Source of the DNA: a virus
Virus record (IMG/VR): IMGVR_UViG_3300030328_002489
Coordinates: 1 to 27,893 of that record
Direction: 5' to 3' (one strand)
DNA length: 27,893 nucleotides
The first letter of the stretch is position 1, and the number at the start of each line of letters is the position of its first letter. The notes beneath the pieces were generated by a model. The model did not search any database and had not been told where the DNA came from. It saw nothing but the letters and a program-made list of their open reading frames with translations. A program made the position numbers and the translations under genes. Positions 17,401 to 25,585 of the stretch are shown in pieces.

Positions 17401-20400
17401 ATGTCACAAAAAACAAATTTAAATATAAGTCCATATTATGACGATTTTGATACTGAAAAGAATTTTTATAAGGTTTTATATAAACCAGGATTTCCAGTTC
17501 AAGCAAGAGAATTAACTGGCTCACAGTCTATTCTTCAAAATCAGTTACAATCATTTGGTGATAATATATTCAAAGAAGGGTCTGTTGTTATTCCTGGTAG
17601 TATTGCATATGATGGACAATTTTCTGCCGTTAAATTAGATATTGAGAATTATGGTATAGATATATCTCTTTATATTAAAGAGTTTATAGGTAAAAAAATT
17701 ACAGGTAGAACATCGGGAATAAATGCAACTGTTAAATATGTTGCTTTACCTGGTAGTGATGATGTTGATGATATAACAATTTACGTTACGTATATAAGTG
17801 CAGATAATGATAATGAGGTAAATTCCTTTACTGATGGTGAACAACTAGTTTGTTCTGATAGTATTGTTTACGGCAATACTACAATAAATTCTGGAACACC
17901 ATTTGCATCTTTAATTTCATCTAATGCAACTGCTACTGGATCTGCTGCATTTATTGAAAAAGGTGTTTATTTTATAAGAGGTTATTTTGTAAATGTTACT
18001 GATCAATCTATTGTTTTAGATTATTATTCTAATGAACCATCTTATAGGGTTGGATTAAGAATTGATGAATTAATTGTTAGTTCAAAAGAAGATAATTCAT
18101 TATATGATAATGCAAAAGGTTTCAATAATTATGCTGCACCTGGTGCTGATAGATTAAAAATAAATTTAGTTTTGACTAAAAAATCTTTAGATGATCAAGA
18201 TGATACTGATTTTGTAGAATTACTTAGAGTAAAAAAAGGAAAAATTAAAATATTAAACTCTAAATCAAAATACAATATAATTAGAGATTGGATAGCCGAA
18301 AGAACATATGATGAATCTGGAGATTATACTGTAAATCCATTTAAAATATCAGTATTAAATTCATTAAATGATAATCTAGGTAATGGTGGTTTATTTTATA
18401 AAGATGAAAAAACAGATGAGTTAAATTCTCCATCTGAAGATTTAATGTGTGTAAGAGTTTCTGATGGAAAGGCATATGTTCATGGATATGATATTGATAA
18501 GGTTGGAACTACTATAATTGATGTTGAAAAACCAAGAGATGTTGGAATTAATAGCACTGCAAGTGTTAATTTTGATATGGGTAGTGTTATTAGGGTTAAT
18601 AATGTATCTGGTTTACCAAAGCAAGGTCAATTAGTTCAATTTTATGACGGATTTGGACAAACTGGTGATATTATAGGTAGTGCTAGAGCATATAATCTTA
18701 GTTTGAGAAATGAGGAATATTCTGATTCTACAACTGTTTGGGATTTAAGGTTATTTGATGTACAAACACAAACTCAAATTACATTAAATTCTACTATTTC
18801 TGCAACTGAATTGCCGGATAGTTCTTTTGTTAAAGGAAAAAGTAGTGGTGCCAGTGGATATTCTGTTAGTGCTGGTGATGGTACAAAAAGAATTAATTTA
18901 AATCAAACTACTGGAATTTTTGCTAAAGGTGAACAGATAGAGATAAATGGTGTAGATTTTCCCAGAACTATTGGTATATCTACTACACAGAACACACAAT
19001 CAATTAAATCTGTAAAATCAACAGCTCCTAGTTTTCCAGATTTTACAGCAGATTCAAATTTAGATATATTCCAACTTCCAAATGGAATATCTGATTGTAT
19101 GATTTCTGCAGAAAAAGGTACTCCAGGTATTTCTACTATAACTGCTGGTGCAAGGCAATTCAGTGGACTTAGACCAGGATCTACAATAATATATCAAAAA
19201 GGAACTGATGGAGGTGGGGATCCTACTTACAATAAAGTTAAATCTATAGGTGCTGGTAATACAAGTATAATTGTAGAAGCAATCAGTCCAAGTATACCTG
19301 GTATTTTTGATGGTAGTTTACCATCTAGTGCAGCAACAACACAAGGTACAATCAAAATGAATGTTGGTGCACCAATAATAAGGGGAAGTGGTATTTTACA
19401 TGCACCATTAGGTAATAGAAATGTATCTACAGTTGATCTTTCATCTTCTAATTTAAGGGTTACCAAACAATTAACTGCAATGTCCATTACATCCAATGCA
19501 CTTGTTGTTAATATTGCTGATGTTACTGGACAATATACAGAAATCACTTCAGATGCAACATTTGAACCTTTTGATGAAGAAAGATATGCAATATCTAAAG
19601 CAAGTAATGGTGTAATATCTCCAATTACAGAAGATACATTTAAATATCAGTTGAGTGGTAGTAGAATTACCATTGATGGTTTAGGTTCTAATAGTACTGA
19701 TAATGTTCTTATAGCATCTGTTAAGAAAAAGGGTATTAAAAGTAAGATAAAGAATTATAATAAGAGTAAAATGGTAGATATTGTATATTCAAAATATGCA
19801 AGATCTGGTGATGTTGCAATTGGTATAGGTGCTTCTACAATTGCAGATGGTCTTAAATATGATACGAGATATGGTGTAAGAGTTCAAGATGAAAAGATAT
19901 CATTAAATTATCCAGATGTAGCTAAATTTATAGCAGTTTATGAATCTATTGATAATGAAAGACCAACTTTAGATGAATTTAAATTTACTAGTACTGCAAA
20001 TGTCCAATTAAATGCCATTTTGGGTGAAAATATTGTTGGATATGAATCTAAAGCAATTGCTAGAGTAGTAAATAAATCATCTACAGATGCTAATACATTA
20101 GGAGTTGTTTATTTAACAAGTTCTCGTTTTTCTGAAGAAGAAATTGTTAATTTTGATGAATCTAATATTGATACTAATATCGAATCAATAACTAATGGTA
20201 CTTATAAAGATATTACAAATTCATTTAAATTAGATAAAGGTCAAAAAGATCAATATTATGACTATTCTTCTATTATTAGAAATAGTGGATCATCAGAACC
20301 TTCTAGTAGATTATTAGTTATTTTTGATTATTATTCTATCCCATCAGATGATGATGGTGATTTATTCACAGCATTAAGTTATGATTCTGATAGATTCCAA

Positions 20401-23400
20401 TATGATATTCCTAATATAGGAGAATCTGGTATAAGAGCAACAGATACTCTGGATCTTAGACCAAGAGTATCTGTATATGATACTACTAATACTAGTCTAT
20501 CATCACCTTTTAGTTTTGATAGTAGAAGTTTTACAATAAAACAATATTTAATATCAAATGAAAATGCAGATCTTGGGTATGAATTTTATCTTCCAAGAAT
20601 TGATAAGTTATATTTGAATAAATTTGGTGAATTTGTTTATCAGAAAGGAACATCTGAGATGGATCCTAAACCTCCAGTAAGGACTGATGACTTAATGGAG
20701 TTGGCTACAGTAAACCTTCCTCCATATTTGTATAATGCACAAGCAGCAAAATTATCTTTAATTGATAATAGAAGATATACTATGAGAGATATTGGTAATA
20801 TTCAAGATAGAGTTTCGAATTTAGAAGAAGTTACCACATTATCATTATTGGAAAATAATGTACAAACTCTTCAAATTCAAGATTCTGAAGGTAGAAATAG
20901 ATTTAAAACAGGATTTTTTGTTGATCCATTTAAAAATTATTCATCAATTAGTGCATTATCTAGAGTTCAAATTAATCCACGATCACAAGAATTAATTCCA
21001 ATACGTTCTAGAAATACTCTTGCATCTCAAGTAACACCAAAATTATCTACAACAGCATCAACTCTTGATTTTAATAGTGATTTTGATTTATTTGATGGAA
21101 ATGTTCAAAAAACTGGTGATGTTGTAACTTTAAAATATGATGAAGAGGTGTGGTTTGGTCAATATTACGCAACCAACCTTAAGGATGGTACAAAGGGAAT
21201 TATAAATGTCAATCCATACGATCTTCCTGCAATATTGGGTAATGTTGATTTGCAACCAGATGTGGATGTTTGGACAAGAACACTTCAATTAGAAGATAAT
21301 GTTATTAGACAAAATGGAACCAATAGTAATGTAGATCTTAATTTATCAGATAGTGGTAATCTTGATTTAGGTAATATTACATTTGATACAGAAAATAGAA
21401 GACATATAAGAACTACTAATAGAAGTATTAAAGCAGGAAGTTCTACCGAAAGTAATACCTCCAGATTACAAGATCGTACTAATTTAAGTGCCTCTGACTC
21501 AGTTACCATTAGTAATACTGATGTAACAATTCAAAATAGATTGATTTCATCTGCATCTGAAGATCATATGAGATCTAGGAATACTGAATTTAAAGCAACT
21601 GGATTTCCTTCAAATGTAAAAACATATCTATACTTAGATGGACAAAAAATAGATGATATTACACCAAAATTATTAGCAATATGTTCATCTGTTGGTGGTG
21701 ATTATGGTTCAACTAAAGCATTCAAAGTTGGTGAAACTGTAACGGTAGAAAACCCATCAACTTCAGAAGAAATTATGACATTTAGGGTTTGTACTCCTAA
21801 TCATAAAGATGGAGCATATAATAATCCATCCGAAACCTATGCAAATGATCCTTACACCAAATCTGCAATTTCTAATAATTCATATTCATTAACATCTCCT
21901 ATTGTAAATATTGATACTCGTGCTTTAGCAGAAGAGGCTCAAGGAGATTATTCTGGATATTTGGTTGCAAATGCAAAATTAATTGGACAAGAAAGTGGTG
22001 CTGTAGCATATGTAAAAGATTGGACTAAAAATAAAATGGTTACTGATGAATATGGTGATATAATTGGAACTTTCTACTTAAGGGATCCAAATTCTGTTCC
22101 TCAACCACCTATAAAAATTACAACAGGAAGAAAAACAGTTAGAATAACAACAAGTGCTACAAATGAAAATGTTGCACCAGGAACAATAGCAGGTCTTGTT
22201 ATAGCAGAGGGTACATATAGTGCACAAGGAACATTTGAAGAATGGCAGAATGATAGAACACTTAGAACTGATACAACTACAGTTAATGCAAATGCTAATT
22301 TCTCAATAGGTGCACAAGCTTCAGTTACACATAATCATACTACAAGACGTACCGTTGAATATATCGATCCTATTGCACAAACATTTGTTGTTGGTGGTAA
22401 TGTAGAATCACCTGGTGCGATAGGTACAAATGAGGATCTGAATGGACTATTCTTAACTGCAGCTGAGGTATTCTTTGCTACTATAGATACTGATGCAAAT
22501 TCACCTATAAGATGTGAAATAAGGTCTACAACAGGTGATGCACGTCCTTCTAGGACTATTATGGGTAGAAGTAGAACATTATACCCATTCACAACGGATT
22601 CTAATGGTAATCGTATCCAAAACATTCAAACCGATGATACTAATGCTAGTGTAGGAACTAAATTTACGTTCCCAGAACCAATATTCCTACCACCCGGACA
22701 AACATATGCTTTAGTTTTGGTTGCAGAAAGAAGTGTTTCTTATACAGTTTGGTTGGGTGAGCATGGACAGAAAGCAGTTAGTTCTGCAACTATTCCAGGA
22801 TCTACTGGTGAAAGTCCAACATATGCTAGACAATATGGTGCTGGTGCACTATTTAAATCTCAGAATGGTGCATTATGGACAGAAGATCAGACACAAGATA
22901 TGAAATTTGTTCTTTATAGAGCTAAATTTACTTCTTCTACAGGATCTGTATTCTTTAATAATCCAAATTTAAGTAAGAGTAATGGATTTATTCCAAGATT
23001 GGGAAATAATCCAATAAGAACTTTACCAAAGACAGGTAAGATTAAACTTACAACTCGTTATGCAGAAGGTTCTGGATCAGCAGCAGCTGATAAATTAGAA
23101 GATTTTATTAAATCAGGTAGAAAATTGGTGGCAGGTGTTGATAATAATAGTACAGCAGTTGTTGATTCTATTGGAGATAAAGCTACTGCAGTAAGTATTG
23201 GTTTTTCAGGAACTAATTATTCAGCAAATCAAAGTGGAGTAGTTGCAAATACATATAACGTAACTGGTAAGGGAACTGGTTTAACATTGACAGTTGGTTC
23301 TAATGCAGAGGGTAATATTGATTCTGTAGTAATTGCTAATGTAGGATCTGGATATAAAGCTGGTGATATGGTGGGTATTGTAACTGCAGACATGACTGGT

Positions 23401-25014
23401 GATAAAGGTAGGGGTGCTGAAATTAGTGTTACTTCTGGTGCACCAGGATCTATGGATACAATATATTTGACAGATATTCAGGGAGGAACTGCTAGTTGGA
23501 AAACAGGTTCAACATTTAGTCTGAAATATGTTAATGATTCTGGTACAATTGTTGCTCCTCAAGCATCTAGTTCAGATATTGCAGTTCAATTTAGTGGTGA
23601 TGGTGGAATAAATGATGGTAAGACTTTTAGGGTTAATCAATTTGATCATGGTATGTATTCTGGTACCAATAAGGTAAATATAACTAATCTTAAAACAGAT
23701 ACACCATCTACTACATTAACAGCAAATTTAATACAAAATGAAACAAGTACAATTAGTGTTGCTTCTACGTTACCATTCCAATATTTTGAAGGAATGGAGG
23801 TTAATGGAAGTACAGGGTACATAGGTTATGTAAAAATTGGTAATGAGATTGTTGGTTATCAGGATGCAAATGCTACTGGATTAGTTATTGCTGCTTCACC
23901 AAATGGTAGGGGAATAGACAATTCAATCGTTGTTCCTCATGAAATAGGAGATATAGTTGAAAAATATGAATTGGGTGGAGTTTCTATGAGAAGAATAATA
24001 ATAAGTGGTGGAAAAACTATTGATAATGATGATATTGGACTTGATCATTATCATGTTAAAATTGATGCTTCTACTAATGGACAAGATAGAAGTGTAGATG
24101 CAGATTATCCTGCTGGAACTAAACAACCAGAATTATCATTTAAGAATGATTCTTTTGTCGGTGGTTCTAAAGTTAGAGCAACCAAAAATATATCATATTC
24201 TGCTATAGTTCCTAGATATGATACTATTACTCCAAGTGGAGTTGACGGATCATCTACTAGTATAACTGCTAGTATAAGAACTGTTAGTGGATCTAGTGTA
24301 GATGGAACAGAAGTATCATTTAATGATCAGGGATATAAGGACATTCAATTAAATGCATATAATAGTTTTGATATTGTTTCCATTGTTGCGTCTAAGATTA
24401 ATGAAAACGAGTATTTACCAAGTTTACCTAGAAGCAAATCGTTTACTACTGTATTGAATTTTGAATCAACTAATGAATACTTATCACCAATGGTTTATAT
24501 TGGGGAATCTAGTACTGAATTTATATCTCATCGTTTAAATAATCCAATAGGATCTGATAATTATTCAGGAGATAATAGAGTAAATACAACTATCGATGAT
24601 CCTCATAGTGCAGTTTATTACTCCAATACAGTTAGAGTAACTAAACCTGCTACATCATTGAAAATTTTATTATCTGCATTTAGACCAGAAAATTCTGATA
24701 TTAGAGTTTTATATAGGTTAGAAAGATTGGATTCAAGTGGAGTTGATTCTGAGTTTGAATTATTCCCTGGATACAAAAATCTTATTGACAATGATCAAGA
24801 TGGTTTTGGTGATATTGTAATTAATCCAGCTAATAATGATGGTAGATCAGATTCTTTTGTTGGTCTTAGTGTTAGTGATGAATTTAGAGAATATCAATAT
24901 ACTGCAGATAATCTTGATTTATTTAATGCATATACAATTAAAATTGTTATGTCTGGTACTAATCAAGCAAAACCACCAAGAATTAAAGAACTTAGGAGTA
25001 TTGCTATAAGATGA
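17401..25014 (+). CDS. DUF4815 virion structural protein, 2537 residues, probable peripheral baseplate or tail-tip component
   Basis: The N-terminus (ISPYYDDFD, then YKPGFPVQARELTGSQSILQ, KEGSVVIPG and, further on, GVYFIRGYFVNV) is that of DUF4815 proteins, large structural proteins of many T4-like and other phages. Further features in order are a short predicted coiled coil (residues 1130-1154, IQDRVSNLEE), a conserved block from about 1650 to 1843 (IDPIAQTFVVGG to SQNGALWTEDQ and LYRAKF), GG-x-GY-type repeats (about 1930-2010), an anchor module with GYVKIGNEIVGY (about 2117-2195), a DNDQDGFGD calcium-loop-like motif (2463-2471) and a C-terminus ending PPRIKELRSIAIR. It occupies the place of T4 genes 9-12, so a role at the baseplate periphery is inferred from position only. 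The stop overlaps the next gene's start (ATGA). The exact partner and function are unknown. Confidence 0.88.
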   Translation: MSQKTNLNISPYYDDFDTEKNFYKVLYKPGFPVQARELTGSQSILQNQLQSFGDNIFKEGSVVIPGSIAYDGQFSAVKLDIENYGIDISLYIKEFIGKKITGRTSGINATVKYVALPGSDDVDDITIYVTYISADNDNEVNSFTDGEQLVCSDSIVYGNTTINSGTPFASLISSNATATGSAAFIEKGVYFIRGYFVNVTDQSIVLDYYSNEPSYRVGLRIDELIVSSKEDNSLYDNAKGFNNYAAPGADRLKINLVLTKKSLDDQDDTDFVELLRVKKGKIKILNSKSKYNIIRDWIAERTYDESGDYTVNPFKISVLNSLNDNLGNGGLFYKDEKTDELNSPSEDLMCVRVSDGKAYVHGYDIDKVGTTIIDVEKPRDVGINSTASVNFDMGSVIRVNNVSGLPKQGQLVQFYDGFGQTGDIIGSARAYNLSLRNEEYSDSTTVWDLRLFDVQTQTQITLNSTISATELPDSSFVKGKSSGASGYSVSAGDGTKRINLNQTTGIFAKGEQIEINGVDFPRTIGISTTQNTQSIKSVKSTAPSFPDFTADSNLDIFQLPNGISDCMISAEKGTPGISTITAGARQFSGLRPGSTIIYQKGTDGGGDPTYNKVKSIGAGNTSIIVEAISPSIPGIFDGSLPSSAATTQGTIKMNVGAPIIRGSGILHAPLGNRNVSTVDLSSSNLRVTKQLTAMSITSNALVVNIADVTGQYTEITSDATFEPFDEERYAISKASNGVISPITEDTFKYQLSGSRITIDGLGSNSTDNVLIASVKKKGIKSKIKNYNKSKMVDIVYSKYARSGDVAIGIGASTIADGLKYDTRYGVRVQDEKISLNYPDVAKFIAVYESIDNERPTLDEFKFTSTANVQLNAILGENIVGYESKAIARVVNKSSTDANTLGVVYLTSSRFSEEEIVNFDESNIDTNIESITNGTYKDITNSFKLDKGQKDQYYDYSSIIRNSGSSEPSSRLLVIFDYYSIPSDDDGDLFTALSYDSDRFQYDIPNIGESGIRATDTLDLRPRVSVYDTTNTSLSSPFSFDSRSFTIKQYLISNENADLGYEFYLPRIDKLYLNKFGEFVYQKGTSEMDPKPPVRTDDLMELATVNLPPYLYNAQAAKLSLIDNRRYTMRDIGNIQDRVSNLEEVTTLSLLENNVQTLQIQDSEGRNRFKTGFFVDPFKNYSSISALSRVQINPRSQELIPIRSRNTLASQVTPKLSTTASTLDFNSDFDLFDGNVQKTGDVVTLKYDEEVWFGQYYATNLKDGTKGIINVNPYDLPAILGNVDLQPDVDVWTRTLQLEDNVIRQNGTNSNVDLNLSDSGNLDLGNITFDTENRRHIRTTNRSIKAGSSTESNTSRLQDRTNLSASDSVTISNTDVTIQNRLISSASEDHMRSRNTEFKATGFPSNVKTYLYLDGQKIDDITPKLLAICSSVGGDYGSTKAFKVGETVTVENPSTSEEIMTFRVCTPNHKDGAYNNPSETYANDPYTKSAISNNSYSLTSPIVNIDTRALAEEAQGDYSGYLVANAKLIGQESGAVAYVKDWTKNKMVTDEYGDIIGTFYLRDPNSVPQPPIKITTGRKTVRITTSATNENVAPGTIAGLVIAEGTYSAQGTFEEWQNDRTLRTDTTTVNANANFSIGAQASVTHNHTTRRTVEYIDPIAQTFVVGGNVESPGAIGTNEDLNGLFLTAAEVFFATIDTDANSPIRCEIRSTTGDARPSRTIMGRSRTLYPFTTDSNGNRIQNIQTDDTNASVGTKFTFPEPIFLPPGQTYALVLVAERSVSYTVWLGEHGQKAVSSATIPGSTGESPTYARQYGAGALFKSQNGALWTEDQTQDMKFVLYRAKFTSSTGSVFFNNPNLSKSNGFIPRLGNNPIRTLPKTGKIKLTTRYAEGSGSAAADKLEDFIKSGRKLVAGVDNNSTAVVDSIGDKATAVSIGFSGTNYSANQSGVVANTYNVTGKGTGLTLTVGSNAEGNIDSVVIANVGSGYKAGDMVGIVTADMTGDKGRGAEISVTSGAPGSMDTIYLTDIQGGTASWKTGSTFSLKYVNDSGTIVAPQASSSDIAVQFSGDGGINDGKTFRVNQFDHGMYSGTNKVNITNLKTDTPSTTLTANLIQNETSTISVASTLPFQYFEGMEVNGSTGYIGYVKIGNEIVGYQDANATGLVIAASPNGRGIDNSIVVPHEIGDIVEKYELGGVSMRRIIISGGKTIDNDDIGLDHYHVKIDASTNGQDRSVDADYPAGTKQPELSFKNDSFVGGSKVRATKNISYSAIVPRYDTITPSGVDGSSTSITASIRTVSGSSVDGTEVSFNDQGYKDIQLNAYNSFDIVSIVASKINENEYLPSLPRSKSFTTVLNFESTNEYLSPMVYIGESSTEFISHRLNNPIGSDNYSGDNRVNTTIDDPHSAVYYSNTVRVTKPATSLKILLSAFRPENSDIRVLYRLERLDSSGVDSEFELFPGYKNLIDNDQDGFGDIVINPANNDGRSDSFVGLSVSDEFREYQYTADNLDLFNAYTIKIVMSGTNQAKPPRIKELRSIAIR

Positions 25015-25217
25015 TTAGAGTTGAAGGACACACACATCTTTATAGAGATGAAAAAACTGGAGCAATAGTTAATTGTGATGATAGTGGTTATGATAACTAT
25101 GTTAATTCTCTACGTAATAGAGAAAAAAAGGATAGAGAACTTAGTGATATGAAAAAAGATATTGATGAAATCAAGTCTTCTTTAGCAATTTTAATCAACG
25201 GTCTTAATAAGTCCTAA
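25011..25217 (+). CDS. Small coiled-coil protein, 68 residues, conserved type in marine T4-like phages
   Basis: The function is unknown. The first 30 residues (RVEGHTHLYRDEKTGAIVNC) look like a small globular or strand-rich head. From about residue 35 to 65 the sequence is highly charged with regular hydrophobic spacing (DMKKDIDEIKSSLAILINGL), which predicts a coiled coil and hence an oligomer. The ATG overlaps the DUF4815 stop as ATGA. An AGGAG Shine-Dalgarno sequence at 24994-24998 lies 12 bases upstream, so the protein is translated in step with its neighbour. Similar short proteins beside structural genes occur in marine T4-like phages, which suggests a minor virion component or an assembly helper. 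No T4 counterpart is evident. Confidence 0.8.
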   Translation: MIRVEGHTHLYRDEKTGAIVNCDDSGYDNYVNSLRNREKKDRELSDMKKDIDEIKSSLAILINGLNKS

Positions 25218-25220
25218 ATA
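25213..25220 (+). promoter_or_regulatory. Possible weak late promoter CCTAAATA
   Basis: The TAAATA core of the T4 late promoter is present but the first two bases differ (CC for TA). It overlaps the stop codon of the 68-residue gene and lies in the second-largest gap of the window, 26 bases before the next ATG. It would serve the adaptor, fibre, gp13 and gp14 genes. The two mismatches and the AT-rich background make it tentative. Confidence 0.3.
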
Positions 25221-25238
25221 ATAAGAGAAGTTATTATT
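25217..25238 (+). repeat. Perfect 8-base inverted repeat, AT only
   Basis: AATAATAA at 25217-25224 and TTATTATT at 25231-25238 are exact reverse complements separated by GAGAAG. An RNA stem made only of A-U pairs is weak and is not followed by a U-tract, so this is not a convincing intrinsic terminator. It could be chance in AT-rich DNA. Confidence 0.35.
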
Positions 25239-25246
25239 AGAAATAG

Positions 25247-25585
25247 ATGGCAGCTGTATATGTTTCTAATCTTGTAATCAACGCAGGAGCCACATTTAGT
25301 CAATCGTTCGATTTAGCACAGAGTGATTCTGCTCCATTGAATCTTGCTGGATATGGGATTGCGGCACAAATTAGAAAACACGCTGGAAGTTCCAATCCTA
25401 TAACATTTAATAGTGCTATAATGGATCCTGATACTGGAAATGTATTGATTGCGTTAACTCCAGAACAAACTACTGCGTTAAAAACTGGTAGGTATGTTTA
25501 TGACATTGTTATAACTGATGCTGCCGGTGATAAAACACGGGTTGTCGAAGGATCAGTTCTTGTTCGGGAAGGGGTTACCAGATAA
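25247..25585 (+). CDS. Small beta-rich virion protein, adaptor or fibre-base like, 112 residues
   Basis: I recognise the type (short, beta-rich, next to fibre genes in marine phages) but not a defined T4 homologue. It reads as an immunoglobulin-like or BppU-N-like sandwich: NLVINAGATFSQSFDL at the start, LAGYGIAAQIRKH, an SAIMDPDTGNVLIALTPEQT hairpin, then GRYVYDIVITDAAGDKTRV and a final EGSVLVREGVTR strand. This pattern (small modification of a strand, then GRYVYD) resembles adaptor domains that attach fibres to baseplates or collars. The gene is noticeably richer in G+C (about 40% by hand count) than its neighbours. Its stop shares one base with the fibre ATG (TAATG), tying the two products together; I infer that it caps or anchors the fibre. 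There is no strong Shine-Dalgarno sequence before its own ATG. Confidence 0.75.
   Translation: MAAVYVSNLVINAGATFSQSFDLAQSDSAPLNLAGYGIAAQIRKHAGSSNPITFNSAIMDPDTGNVLIALTPEQTTALKTGRYVYDIVITDAAGDKTRVVEGSVLVREGVTR

Noticed and set aside
22721-22903. 60-residue + strand frame inside the DUF4815 gene
   Set aside because: It is out of frame with a conserved block of the DUF4815 protein (LPPGQTYALVL to SQNGALW) and has no recognisable content.
25217-25238. Intrinsic terminator
   Set aside because: The stem contains only A-T pairs and lacks a following T-run; it is listed as an inverted repeat only.
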